Assembly: GCA_003993805.1 (NCBI GenBank)
Contig: RSEF01000006.1
Span: forward strand, 23,338,961-23,402,960
Reading direction: 5' to 3'
DNA from: Himantopus leucocephalus
Lineage: Eukaryota; Chordata; Aves; Charadriiformes; Recurvirostridae
Length of the DNA: 64,000 nt
The notes below the pieces were generated by a model. That model saw nothing but the letters and a program-made list of their open reading frames with translations. It made no database searches and had not been told where the DNA came from. Within the stretch, counting starts at the first letter, position 1; each line of letters begins with the position of its first letter. Shown piece after piece: positions 41,901 to 54,491 of this stretch. The position numbers and the translations under genes were made by a program.

Positions 41901-43900
41901 GTGTGGCAACCCAAGGCAAATGCAGCTTTGAAATTATTGGCCCAGAAGTGGTAAATTAGAAAGTAGGATTTTAGGATATTATGGTAGAAATAGAGGAATT
42001 GAGTCTTCTTCCTTTTGGGCTCTTTTTGGGCTATTTTTGGTTGGAGGCGCATAGTGGGACTAGCCAACCACAACAAATCTTTACCGTTACAGCTGCTGTA
42101 TCACCTCATTTTCCAAAACTTTAGCAAGGCTTTACCCGCCAGCTGGAATGTGCTGGAAAGGACAGTCACAGAACAAAGAGTTTGAGGTTTTGAGTCTGGT
42201 CATTTGTTCCATCTGAAGTAAGACCGTAGCATCTGTGAGCATATGTGGTTTGAAATGGTGCGGGATCTGCCATGTAGTTGGCATCCATATGGGATGCTCT
42301 ATGGTAATGTACGGAAATCTCCAGTTATCAGTTCTTATTATTAGGCTTCGCAAAATGTGGACTAGCAGTGCATGAAAAGGTTGTTCAGGAGAATTAAAAT
42401 TAACCTGGGGCATAGGAAGCCTGAGACTTCAAAATCTTTAGATATTTGCACACCATACTTTATTTTTTTCTTTTAAAGAAAAAGAAAATGACAAGGATCT
42501 CTGAATTTCATTACGAAAGAACCTCAGAAAGTACTAGGAATGATACTTGAGCACAACACTTATACAAAAAATGATAATGATGGGGAAAGATGATAAAATG
42601 ATGCTCAATCTCTTATTCGTCTTTCCGGGAAAGAAGTTGAGAACAAGGTTCAATTTATATTTAGCTACTTACAAAATTTATTCAGACCTTAATGTGCTAT
42701 ATTATTATTTTGAAGATTGTGCCATTTTGAGAGGTCACAACTGTCAGTTCTTGTGTTCTCAGAAGTGCACCAAGGGGTTGTCAAGGTAAGCCTTATAGAA
42801 CTACAGCAAGGATTGGACCGGATCCCTGTAGCCAATTCATAGACTGATAGTATAGAGTAGAAGCTGTTCCTAAAGATCTTCTTTTCTTCACAAGGATGGA
42901 AAATATCATAGAAAAGGACAGTTGTATTCATTAGATATCATTGAAAACATATTGCTGTGAATGGAAAGCACTTTGATTAGGACTGAATTAGCTATGTGCA
43001 CAACATAGCTCGGCATATGAATCTAATGGACTTAGCATTTAAATGCATATAATTTTGCCGATGGTTCCCTTAGAAGATATTAATGCAGCGTTAAGTCATC
43101 CTTGTTCACCTTGTCACGGCACTCATCCAAAGCAGATGCTCGAGAAACCAAAACTGGAAGTGGACTGAAATGAACTGGCTCCTAAAGAAAATGGGAGATA
43201 GAAAAGGACGAGACAATCCCTTCTTCTGCATCTTTCAAGGATGTACCAGTGAGTGCAAAGCTAGCTTTCCCCACGCCGGCAAATCTCACAAGTTTTTTAC
43301 TGTTTCTGAGATGCAGTGAATGTTGTTTGTAACATCATCAACATCAGCATGAGGGCCAGGGGCATACAAGCTGAAAATGTCAATATGTAATTCAGGTTTA
43401 AATCCATTTTATACTCTCATGTTATTTTTTTCTAACTTTGCCAGCTTGTTCTGCTTCCCAAGCAGCCAAGCCCCAGCTAGAGCCAGTGCTGTGAGAGCTG
43501 CTATTCCGGATCCCTTCCTGACCTGCCTTTAAAGTAGAAAAATGACATTCCTCTCCTTTCTGAGAAATCAAATAACCCTGGTATCAAATCTTTTTACTGT
43601 CTAGGTTCTGAAAATTACCTGCTATACCAAAGGAAGCAACAGTGGTGCGGCTGGTTTTTGCATTAATAAAGATGAAGTTATCCACTGGTTAAATCTGGAT
43701 TAGATTTAAATTCAGAGCAGAGTTTGAAAATGAATCAGGTTATAGTTTGTGTGCACAGGTGACGGTGCTAAAATCTTATGGGTTTTTTCTTTTCTGACAT
43801 TTTGGCTGTGTTTGATCTGGAATGGGAAAATAGGGTCCATTCCAGTATGGAAAGAAACCCAGAACCCAAATTATATGAGTAAATTCACATCAAGAAACTG

Positions 43901-43920
43901 AAATGCCCCCAAATGCCCCC
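43901..43920 (+). repeat. 10-bp tandem duplication
   Basis: aaatgccccc occurs twice in direct succession. Confidence 0.95.
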
Positions 43921-46090
43921 TTGTCCTTCTCTTTCTGAGGATGGAAAGTTTGACTGTCAGATGGGACCGGGGAAGGAAGATGTCTCCAGATGGAAACTGA
44001 TGAAAACCTGAATTTGGCAATATCATTAAAGTGGACGCCTGGCTTTAATTATAGAGTTATATAACAAGTAATCGCAAATCCATTACATGTCAAATCATGT
44101 CAAGCTTTTCTGCTTTAAGCGCTCTCAAGCACCCACTTGTCTACAGTGCGCAGAGTCCACTCCAGCCTTCAGCTCTCGGGTTGAGACACCTTGTTCTCAC
44201 AGCGACCTGTTTAATCAGCCCAGAAGACCCCCACCCTCAGTTTCCCACCATTCCAACAAACCCTATCTCCAAGGGAAACTTTTCCAAAAGATTTGAACTG
44301 GCTTTTAAAATCAAATTGATCTTTGTGTCAACTGTTAGCAGTGTGCCAGTGAATTACCCAGGAACATTTATTTAGGATTCATAAATATTTATAAGAAAAC
44401 TGTTGTCACAGTCACTGTTCTGCCTGCCTTGAAATACTGAGACACCATACTACTTTGATTTGAAACATTATAACCTGTGGGAGAAAACCGGGACATCAGG
44501 ATAGAAAATTCAGTTTAAAATACAAGGTATTTTGGTCATGATGTTACTTTGCAGACTGGAAGAATACATTAACCATTTAGGTGGCTATAATGATGGAAGC
44601 TGCAGTCTGGTTTGAGAAGCCTGAACTTTAGTGTGAAAAACAGAAGTCCTCAACAGTCCACATGACAATGCCGTTTTGTCCGATCTTAATTAATCTGTCA
44701 CTACAAACATGACCTAGTTACCATAGTACAAATGTCAGCTTGTAATAGCTTTTCCCTAGAGTCCTCCTTAACTAGCATTTGCCATTTACATTTGCTCATT
44801 CAATCATGAAGAGTAGTTAATTAGCTCCATCTACTGCTGCATGGAGTGAATTGTACCAGCAGCGTCGGTTCTCCAGTAGCCTCTTCACATTGCACTCGTC
44901 GAGGTGTTTTAGGCACTCTGCGTCACCGTGCCACTGGCAAGAGCTGCTAGCAGAAAGCAGGAGGTTTACATCGTTCTGTTTCTTCTTCTGTCATCAGCTT
45001 TACTGTTATGTAGGTTTTCTTTAATCTCTAATATTTTTTTTGTAATTCCTTTTTGAATTACAGGGTGAAAATGTGGGGCATCGTTTTTTTAATACATGCC
45101 AAAAGACATAACAGTTCACTTAAAACAATTAGCACAAACAATGAAGAGACATGCAAGGAAGGAAACAGAGCTATTCAGGTTACTGCCGATAATAAAGGCC
45201 ACTATGCAGAAAATGATTACTCAGATCAACAGATGGATGCCCTTATCTTATGCTTGCCATATGTGTTGACGGGAGTACTCAGATGGGGTATTTAGTTGTT
45301 TATGTTTTAAAATAAATGTTCTGATGTTAATTGAAAATGCCTTCTTAGTTTATGCCTGTTCTAAAATGTCATCTTTCTTAGTATTTCCTTTTTGATTTAG
45401 GTGGAATATTTCAAATACTCTCACAACATCCCAACTAGCATCCCAGTGAGCAGGCTGCACGAGATACTTGCATACGACATAGCTGAATCAGAGAAACACA
45501 CCAGATGATTGCCAAAGTGGAAAGGCAGCAAGGATTAATGCCTTCAAATGTCTAAAAACTCAAATTTTTTAAATTATCATATTCAAAGAAATAGCTCAGC
45601 AAAGGATTTTCTTTTCATAATAGATTTACTTTTCCATTAAGAAAGAAAATTATACCAAATAGCTTATTAAATTCAGAGATATTTTTCTAGTCTGCATAAC
45701 GCTTAGGCACCTGTGAAATGGCTGCTAAACCCAAAGACCAGGCTTGTGGGTACTCCCCAGAGGAAGGAAATTTATTCCTTGGGCTGTCTGCTGCCTTCAG
45801 ATACATCTAAAGTAGTGCACCTCCTGCTAACAGCAAAGTAAATTACATGAAGGTGCATCATCAATTCGTGCCACTGCCCCCTCCACCCACCTCATGTCCC
45901 CGGTTGTACACCTGCCTCAAGTGGCCCCAAAATACGACAGGACATTTCTGAATTATGAGTCTGAGGTCTCTGATTAGAAAACATTCAAATCAAAGTAAGC
46001 AAAAGACAGACATCTATCAACCAGAAAACGATTGCAGAAAGTCCAAGGTCTTTCCCCTTTCCTTTTCCCCGGGCAGGAAAACAAAGCCAT

Positions 46091-46130
46091 TTTCACTGCC
46101 TCGGCCAGCTTTTACTGCCTCGGCCTCAGC
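46091..46130 (+). repeat. Imperfect ~20-bp tandem duplication, GC-rich
   Basis: tttcactgcctcggccagc is followed at once by ttttactgcctcggcctcagc. The two copies share actgcctcggcc. Confidence 0.85.
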
Positions 46131-48234
46131 TTGCGCCCCTGTTCTTAGCTCTGGAAGAGACTTCTCCATCTCTAATTTGCCTCTGAGTTTTAGCTTTCAA
46201 TGCATTGTTCATGAATGCCACTTACTTAGAAGAGCCTTTCCAGCAAACCCAAGGAATTCGATAGTTTCTGGGGACAGTTTTGTATGTTTGAATGGGGTAA
46301 TTTAAATGATGTTCTTCATTCTTCATACACCGCACTGCAAATCTGTTCCCCTGTCCCCTGGAGGGAACATCTTTTACTTACACAAATTCATGTCAAACCA
46401 AGTTTTGTTTTTCAAATTAGTAATTAATGCAGAATTATGCAAGGCAGAATAATAAATAATCTAGCTGTGCACTCTATTCTTTCATGAAAACATGGGGGAC
46501 TTCAGTGTCGAACTCTGCTTACAATTAGCACATCAGTGGGAAAACAGACCCTGTTATAAGTTAATGCACTGTAAGTAAAGTTGTCCAGACCTTCAACAGC
46601 TTTCTAAAAGAATATTTAAGGTGAGGTATCTCCAAGTTAATTGGAAGCTACAAAACTCTAAATGCTTACTTTTTGCTTGTAGTCAGTGTAAATCCCAAAT
46701 TTAGTGTTAACACAATAGGTAACTTACAACGTGTGGGTACCTATTTGAAAAGATTCAGGATTAATGTAAACTTCAAATTTAAGAAACTAAGTACAGAGCT
46801 TTACCATATGTCTTCTGTGAATTTTATGGGAGTAAGAACTGGAAAGAGATCTCAGAGTCCAGTTCCACACCTCATTTCCAAGAAAAAATCTCACAGAATC
46901 TCTTCCTGAATAAAGGGTCTGAGGTCAAATCTGCAACAGCAGAATGTTAGATAAAAATCTAAATTTTTTTTTGGCTTGTCCTTAACACAGGCAGTCTTGG
47001 GTTGATTTCTTGAATCCATTTGCTTTTATATTAATGTCAGAAGATCCACAAGGTACCAAAAGCCAATAGACTGTTCTTGAAGTCACATTGGCTCAATAAG
47101 CCTTGCAAAAGGCATTAGTGATAACAGTAGAGAAACAAGCTTTCAGTACATAACCCGTTTAGAAAATAAAAATACAGAGGGGATTTTATTGACCTCGTAC
47201 TTGTTTACCACTGTGCAATAATTTTTATGGATTTAGTTGTGAGCAGGGGCAAATCTAACCCACACTGGTATTTTGCATTTTCCTTCTCATGTAGTAAGTG
47301 TCCTTCACAGGCAACACACTGGTAGAAAGGTGTATCAATATTATGTGTGATTTTTGATGCATTTCTATGTGTGCTGTGTGTCAGATCATCATAAATGTCA
47401 AGGTATACAGTCTATAAAAGCACATATACACATTTATACATATATATGCAATCCACACATATATTATGGCCAGGAAAAAGGTATAATAGGTGCTTCTAAA
47501 CTTCCAGACTGCAGTGTAAGAAACAGGTTGCTGTATCAATAACTTCTGTAATAACTGTCAGTGAAGTACCACTCAGAAAGACTGTTACAGTTTTTCATCA
47601 AGTGTAACCATTCTCTCATGAGGGTCGTAATTTCATCTGAGTAAAACTTTCCCTTTTTTCATCAAGAGTTATTGCATACCCAGGGTTTTCTTTCCAATTC
47701 AAGAAGTAAGCTTTTTCATCTTTATATGAAATTTTTAATGGCAAATGACTCAAGGAATTTGCTAAGCTGAAAATTAAGCATATGAAATTCTTACTCTGCA
47801 TAATAGTTAGCCAGGCAGTTGTGACTGAGCAGAGTACAGAGTATAAATGTCAGGATAAATGGCCATATTCCATTAAGGACTGGCCAACACCTATGTCCTC
47901 ACTTGGGAAAATCATCTCTCTGGATCTAAACCTTTTGCCTCCAGTCCGTTTCTATATTCTGCCCCGCACTTATTCAGAAAAGCCATTGATGCCTATGGGA
48001 GTTCTATCTAAAGATGTAGGGAAGAGTCTTGATACATATTTGTGACCTTACAAAGATGAATATATTGTTTGGGTTGTGTTGGTAGCCCATGCCTTCAAAG
48101 CTGTTTCTCGCCATGAAGCAAAATCACTTTGATCTGCAATTATACATTTTCTTATATAATCTGGAAAATTTATGCATTATTGACACAGCTAGAAGGAACT
48201 GAATACTGAAAGCATAGCAGGAAAACAACACTTA

Positions 48235-48569
48235 ATTGTTTTTATTTTTAAATGTATTCAATACAGTTTAGAAACAAGTGTAACATAACTCTTATTTTAC
48301 AAGGTCGACCATTAAAATATTTTAAAAGGACTTATTGGCCTTTGATAAATAGTTTAATATGGGACATGCATGCTAATAGGAAAGTCAGTTTTGGATGAGA
48401 GTCGTTTAACAGTGGAAAAGTGAGTTAACATGAAACTTTGTAGAAATGCTTGAAAAGATGGCATGTCCTTTCATATGCCTTTATCCAAATGCAACCTCTT
48501 CATTCTTCTGCAACTTCCCCTCCCATATCCACTTTCTAAAATTTAAACCGATTTTACACATTAAAACAT
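48235..48569 (-). other. Probable 3' UTR of the GABRP-like gene with polyadenylation signals
   Basis: Downstream of the stop codon on the minus strand, the first AATAAA reads at 48241-48246 (plus-strand tttatt). A weaker ATTAAA lies closer to the stop at 48353-48358. Either could define a UTR of about 210-340 nt. The assignment rests only on the hexamers and their distance from the stop. Confidence 0.4.
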
Positions 48570-48881
48570 TTAGAAATACAAATAATATACCCAATAAAAT
48601 ACATTAATTATGATGAACGATAACGGGAAAGAAAATCTGGCATAGTTGTCTATGTGGTAAGGATTTTTAACATGGAAGCAATCAAAGATACAGAAAAGTC
48701 TTTTCATTACTGACATTGGTGAACTACACCCACTGTGTTTACTTCTCTCCCTTTTTCCATCGATGCTGGTTTTGCTGCTCTTGTTTGGATCCATCTCGTT
48801 CGTATTGTCAGGGGCACTGCAACTGTTAGCGACAGCTGCCAGGACTCCATTCCTCTCTTCTTCAGCCTCTTCGTCCTCATC
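48570..48881 (-). CDS. GABRP: GABA-A receptor pi-like subunit, last coding exon (intracellular loop, TM4, stop)
   Basis: This exon follows a TATCAG acceptor (minus strand, ending at 48882) and encodes 103 residues plus a stop at 48570-48572. It opens in phase 0, matching the phase-0 end of the TM2/TM3 exon. The first ~65 residues form the cytoplasmic TM3-TM4 loop, starting with an acidic run (DEDEEAEEER), then a Ser/Asn/Lys-rich part. A segment FHVKNPYHIDNYARF precedes TM4, and the protein ends VFYWVYYLYF. Pi subunits end in a very similar aromatic string, and the H-I-D-x-Y-A/S-R/K pre-TM4 pattern is general for GABA-A subunits. The loop does not resemble the mammalian pi loop as I know it; loops diverge fast, so this does not exclude pi. 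An extra phase-0 exon in the 5.6-kb intron upstream cannot be ruled out. Confidence 0.85.
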   Translation of the reverse strand, partial: DEDEEAEEERNGVLAAVANSCSAPDNTNEMDPNKSSKTSIDGKRERSKHSGCSSPMSVMKRLFCIFDCFHVKNPYHIDNYARFSFPLSFIIINVFYWVYYLYF

Positions 48882-49401
48882 CTGATAGGAAACAAAACAG
48901 CGGGTACTTAAGTGCATGTTTCATCGCCTATTTACTTTAGAGCTGCAACAAATAATAGGATTTTTCTTACGACGACTCCTGTAGCTCCCTCCTTGAATTC
49001 AAGGGCGAGCACCTACACGCACCAGACAGCTCCTTTCAGCTCCCAAAGCCTCCGTTTACAGGAAAACCACTGACTTAACATCTTACTGCAAAAGCTTTTG
49101 TAGGACTGTCGAGCAAAGCTGGATTTGTTCAAATATGGCCCACTAAGCTTTACTTAACACAGCAGCAAATCCATGAAATGCACAACAATAAGCTGTCTTC
49201 TACTCAGGGAAAATACTGGCAAAGGTCAGTGTCTAGAAAGCGGGTAAAGCAAAGCCCCAGTATGGAGATGGAGAAGGTGGAGGAGCTGCCAGACCAGCTG
49301 GTCGAGCTGGTTGCACCCCAAATCACATACCACATAATACAGACACTTTCCTTCTGTGCAGTTGGCTACTCTATTCCCAGTGCTTTGTAATCAAATTACT
49401 T

Positions 49402-49448
49402 NATTTAAAAAAAAAAAAAAACAACAAATTAACAAGCAAAAAAAAAAG
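49402..49448 (+). repeat. A-rich tract with an unresolved base
   Basis: An N at 49402 precedes attt and a run of 15 A, and then more A-rich sequence to 49448. It lies about 0.5 kb upstream of the last exon, inside the last intron of the GABRP-like gene. Confidence 0.85.
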
Positions 49449-50714
49449 CACCAAAAAAAGAGCATCATAAAGAAGGAAAAGCCCCACAAGTAATTCATTA
49501 GTAAATACCTCATACCACTTTCTTTCAAGTTGTGAATCCCATGCTTTAAGTTCAAAGTTATGCTAAGGTTAAACGCATTTTTATGTGCTTCACTGCATCA
49601 AGACAGCTCTTTGGAGAATGCTGTATAAGCCTTCTGGTGGGTTTTGTTTCTTTGATTAGAAATGGCTCGGAGCCATGAAGTTCATGTATGAAATCTTCAC
49701 CCTTTGAAGTCAGCGGGTTTTCTCTTACTGACTCGGAGGACACAGGATTAGACATCAGCTGCAGCTTCAGCTCTAAACACGAACTTTCTTGAAAGTTCTG
49801 GGGTATTTAGTTTGGTTTGGGGTATTGCAGACATACCAGCAGATCCAAGATTGGCTCCAGCTTTGTATCTAAACTAAATCTAAATTTGTATAGTTGGAGG
49901 AGGGGTCATTCTAATTCAGGCAGGTGTACACATCATTTTAATTTTCTCCTGATGATTCTATTACCTTCCAAATCAGTGAGTGGCATACAAGCAAGAAAAG
50001 GCTAAAAATGTATTTGTGAAATGTAGAATGCAGAATCTCTTTCCGCTGACAAATTTGCTTTTTCCATTTGCATCATGAGAAGAAATAGATCAGACAAGGA
50101 GAAACTTCAGAAAAGTTAAGATGTACAGCCCTATGTGTAGCCTCACAAAAAACTCATTTAGAAATATCCCAGCCATTAAAGTCAAAGAAAGCTCATTAAG
50201 CCACCTGAGTGATCTCCATGCCGGTGCAGAATTGCTCTTCTGCCCAGGGTACTTGTAGACGGCACGGTTCTTGAGCCTTTCTTCCTCTAAAATTAGCAAT
50301 GTCCTTGAAAATTAAAGGGGAGTCTGGACAATGTCCTCAGACTGCTGTGAATCAGTGAAGCAGAACAGATGGAGCTAGAAAAAGGGATTATTACTGCTTT
50401 TCATTTTCAATTTGCCAAAGAAATCCAGTGTATTTTATTTGAGAGAGATAAACGCAGCTCAACACAACGTGTCATCCTAAAAATACACAGACTACAAAAC
50501 CTTGCTCATCCTCCACCTAGCCTCCCGCAGCTACGTGAGAATTCTGAAACCAAAGGCCAGGAAAAAAATGTGCCTACAAAGCATTAAGAGGATCAATCCA
50601 TAAAATTCCAGCCTGAACCTTAGACAATCCCCAGGGTAGTACTAAAACTCAGACCTGGAGTTTTACTTGGGGCCTAACTCTGTTATAAATACCTAGCTCT
50701 TCTGCTTCAAATAG

Positions 50715-50830
50715 TCCAGGCAGCCGAGGGGAGCGCTGGGGACGGCAGAGGAGCCTTTGTCAGCAGCGCCTGGCGCTTGAAACAAGGCAGCGGAGCGGCA
50801 GCCTAATGAATGCGCTCAGCGCTTCTAAAG
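50715..50830. promoter_or_regulatory. CpG-rich patch in the last intron of the GABRP-like gene
   Basis: About nine CpG sites fall within 100 bp (gccgag, agcgct, gacggc, agcgcc, ggcgct, agcggagcggc, tgcgctcagcgct), against almost none in the kilobases around it. It is followed by taatgaatg and an AT-rich stretch. It may be an intragenic promoter or enhancer that stays unmethylated; no ORF or RNA is recognised. Confidence 0.35.
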
Positions 50831-51490
50831 TTAATAAAATAAAGAAACCTGTCAGAAGACTCCTGATTTTTTTTCCACTGCTCATTTTTTAGAAAGGGAA
50901 AAAAAAGAGCAAAACAACATCTATACTTCAAAACTGGCAGGATTTGGGGCATTATTCAGTGTAAGAGTCTATTTGTCTCTCAGGCAGGGCCGGCTAAAAG
51001 TTGTACAGAGTTAGTTTTACTGCAGAGCATGAAAGGACATTGCGTACGTGCCGTTTTTCTTTTCACGCAACTGCATGGGAACAATTCACAGGAGGCTGAT
51101 GCTTTATTAGGCTGTTCTTAACTCCTTTCTACTTCCCAAGAGGCAGTTATTACTTAAGCAGAAAATACCATACATGGTGCCTGTGTACTTGATTCTGTTT
51201 GCAGTGTCACAAAGCAGGGCTCTCGCAGAACAGAGGCGAGTTTACAGCCGAAGTGCTGTATCACGTTGCTTGAAAAGGAGAAAGCTAGTCTAGAGGAGAA
51301 ACACAACTGCGAGTTTATAAAGAACTACAGTCTTATAAGCGGGGACTGCCAAGGGGCTTTTCCAACTTGCTATGGAGAACTGAATGTGATGAAAGATTAA
51401 GCTGGTTTACATTATATAAAAAAAAAAAAACGTGTTGCAAGTGTTCAACGCTGGCTTTAATTTTAAATGTCACACTACGTTTTCTCTGGC

Positions 51491-51523
51491 TGCCAGCTGT
51501 CAATGAGAAAATGGCAGCTGGCA
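51491..51523. promoter_or_regulatory. Paired E-box inverted repeat
   Basis: TGCCAGCTG and its exact complement CAGCTGGCA are separated by 15 bp, and each arm holds a palindromic CAGCTG E-box (the class bound by ASCL/MYOD-type bHLH factors). The flanks (51450-51670) keep an enhancer-like mix of words including cactaattaagtg. It is intronic to the GABRP-like gene. Confidence 0.4.
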
Positions 51524-53491
51524 CTAAGGGCTCTGTTTGGATACAAAATCGACAGCACCCAGGAAAGGTACTGTTTGTCACCTGAAAAGCACTGTATATG
51601 GCACCTGCTACTGCGGCTGCTGTTTACACTAATTAAGTGTTTGCTGACACCTAACAGCCAACAGAATTGAGGAAAGTTGTCACTTCCATTGAATAACAAA
51701 AATGCTCAAGATTAAAAATATTTCAACCTAGAGTGTTGCACACCTGGAGCTTATGTGGCGTTCAGAAAGACTGCACGATGCTTGTACAGAAACGCCACGT
51801 AGACTGAACGCTCCCCTTGCAACCTTATTTTCAGTTTTCAAACTTTCCTCCTTTCTGACCAAAAGGGAGCGGTTTAGGTGAGAGACAGATGAAGACCAAG
51901 GAGCATGTCTCTGTTTTATAGGAGAGCACAATTCACGCCTTTGTATAAAAGAGGAGAAACTCAGGATTTTTGAGAGGAAACCTCTGCGTTTAGGCAGTCT
52001 GTTATGCAGTTGATGTGAATGGCACATTTTGCCTGACCTTCCTTGCAGCAGGTGGTTCCTCTGCTTTTACCGTTAGCTTTGAAGCTGTCTCTGTGGGTCC
52101 TGGTTCACGTGATGTGAGACACCGCAAGAGTGTGAATATGACGAGCTCTTTCACCAGTTTATACTCTAAACTGGAGACCCCAAAGGCTTCAAAAGAACAC
52201 GATATGCCAGTGCCCAACTACTTTAAAGAGCAAACCAGAAAGCAAACCAGTACAACTAATTCCTATACAAGGCAGCGGGTTACATTTTCAATTCACCTCC
52301 TACATTTATTTACATAATTCCGAGTGCAAATTTTGTATCAGCTCTCATGGGAATAACAAACTGGGAAGTGAGATTTCTAATTAACCTGTGTCCACAAGAG
52401 AATATGATAATGAGGAGAGAACATTTATGGTGACGATACTCGCACAGAAATTTGTTAAGTACCTGCTAGACAATGACATGAGATTTTAGCTATTTTAGCT
52501 GCTACTGCTGTCCTTGCGATGTTTTGTTTCTTACAGTGCGAAATGAGAAATACAAGTCAGGTGTACTCTCCATGGCACCCTGCTCAGTAAGCGGCACTTG
52601 TCCTTGGCTACAGCAGGAAAAGGACATGATGGGCATTTTCCTTATTCTACAGGGTCTTGAGTGGACCTAGGACCAACCAACTGCCCCTTCCCGTATATGT
52701 CTGTGTGGGCAAGAAGTGAGTGAGACTGGCTTGCTCGCTCCTGGTGCACGGCAAAAGGCAGAACATGCCTGAAGTGACAGACCATCCCTTAACTGTAACT
52801 TAAGTCTTCCTTCCTTCCTCATTTTAGGGCTGTTCCTCCCCTTACTCCACATCTTTCAAGTCCTTGAGTTCCCATGTCCGCCCCACCTGCGAGCACTAGT
52901 ACACATGCCCCGGATGAAAGGGAATCTGACACAGGTAGGCGAAGGCAAGGGCAGACATAAGTGCCCTTCACAGATCCAAAGATGCTAAATCATTCCAGCA
53001 CTGAAACACTTTATTTTCTTACCCAAACCTCCAATAAGCTTTTTTTTTCTGCTCTATGAGCAAAATGACAACCACTTACTTCACAAGATGGATATGCTCA
53101 GAGGGAATTGTCACTGATGCTACCTTGCCAAGAAAAATTACTCTCAGGCTTTCCACTTAAACCCTCGTTCAAAACAAGTGTTTGCCCATTTGCAGTCATT
53201 CCCCTGTTAGATGTTGTCTTTTAAAACCCACTGGGTGGCTCAGCTTTGTGTCCGTTTTTCAGTCCTTCTCCACACACCCACATCTAATGACAGCTTTGAA
53301 CACATTCCTGTGCATGTACAGAATCTCTCATGCAAACAGCCAAAATCCCATACCAATCATTGTACTATCTGGGCATAAACCACCCACATCTTCATTGTTT
53401 TTAAGCTTCTCCACTTGAACCCAATATTCTGTTTCTTGAGCCTACAGAGGAGCTTTGCTTAAGCATTTGTGATGCTCTGTTCTAATTTAGC

Positions 53492-53794
53492 TTAAATAGT
53501 TAATAATCTTTCTTCTTCTGGCAGTTTATCCCTACAGCACTCAACCAAACTTCTTCCTGCTTTTTTTCCCTTTATTCTCACTTTCCATGTTTTACTTTTC
53601 TGTTCGTCCAGAAATTTCATAAGCTGCTTAAAATTTTCTTTTCTATCATGCATATTAGATTCAGCTCCATAATTAAAAGCTGCAAGACAATCAGCCTCCA
53701 ACTTCCTTGTGATTTCTTTCTCACTGCTTATGAAAGCAGTGCTAAACGCTGGAGATGGAAGATGTGACAAAACTTCTTCATGAACCTGTCCTGA
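53492..53794 (-). CDS. Unidentified ~100-codon ORF inside the last GABRP-like intron
   Basis: On the minus strand the frame is open from just after a TAA to a TAA at 53492-53494. It has no ATG near its start, so it would need a splice acceptor (TAATCAG|GACAGG is present at its 5' end) or be a decayed copy. The residue composition is unlike random AT-rich translation: charged, helix-prone stretches such as EKEITRKLEADCLAAFNYG, HDRKENFKQLMKFLDEQ and KLPEEERLL. The putative acceptor enters in phase 1, whereas the TM2/TM3 exon ends in phase 0, so it does not fit as an alternative end of the receptor. It may be the last exon of a nested gene, a retrocopy piece or chance. I do not recognise the family. 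Confidence 0.25.
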   Translation of the reverse strand, partial: SGQVHEEVLSHLPSPAFSTAFISSEKEITRKLEADCLAAFNYGAESNMHDRKENFKQLMKFLDEQKSKTWKVRIKGKKAGRSLVECCRDKLPEEERLLTI

Positions 53795-54491
53795 TTATTT
53801 CAGCAAGATGACAACCACAGACTCAAAAATGCCTATGTTGAATTGATCCCTTTTTATTTTAAGTATATTTCACAGTATTTCAAAGTTCTGAGAAGCTCAT
53901 TAGAGCAGCAAAAAGCACTGCTATAATAATGATGCAGAACAGAAAGTGAATCCCTGTCTGAGCTTCAGCTGCAGCTGTTGAAAGAGAAGGTATAAGTGGA
54001 AGGCTATAGGGATCTCATACACCTAATGCGTGAAGCTGACTGCTAGTAAACTGACTCGTGTACCATGCATGTGCAGAAGATTTCACAAACAGAATGTGAT
54101 AAAATCTTTTTTTTTTTTTTTTATTTGCTGTATTGCAATAAGATCAAGTCCCCCAGCTCTATCAACTTTCTGAACTGCGAGTAAGTGTATGCCATTGCTG
54201 GGGAGACAAGCGCCCATACGTCTAGCACATTGTTCGATAAATGGCCATAAAGTCCACACCAAAAGAGAGAATCATCACAGAAGGGTGTTTCAGTTTGTTT
54301 GGTCTCTTCCAAAAAGTTCCGGGTATATAAATAATTTTTCTTTTTCTCAAGGTTATTCTGTTTTCACTGTCCTTATTCTAAATTAGAAACTTCCTGAAAT
54401 ACATTTACTGTTAATGCTAAGATAATTCATTCTCTTTAGCAGGTATTATTGAAGTCTGTTTTGTAGGACAAGAATCAAAGAATTAAAATAC

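Larger units (their letters stand above)
26256..48234. other. Long gene desert 3' of the GABRP-like gene
   Basis: 22 kb with no recognisable exon on either strand and almost no young repeats. Stretches rich in ATTA or CAAT words and free of repeats (about 31560-31990, 32160-32330, 33040-33330, 39360-39660, 44760-44860) read like conserved non-coding sequence. In mammals RANBP17 follows GABRP downstream; I looked for its N-terminal exons on the minus strand and did not find them. Confidence 0.55.
48882..54491 (-). other. Last intron of the GABRP-like gene
   Basis: 5.6 kb between a phase-0 donor and a phase-0 acceptor. It holds the CpG-rich patch, the paired E-box palindrome and the ~100-codon ORF listed separately. 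No transposon was recognised. Confidence 0.7.

Noticed and set aside
45955..46305. 116-codon plus-strand ORF
   Set aside because: It spans a local tandem duplication and has Ser/Pro/Phe-rich chance composition.
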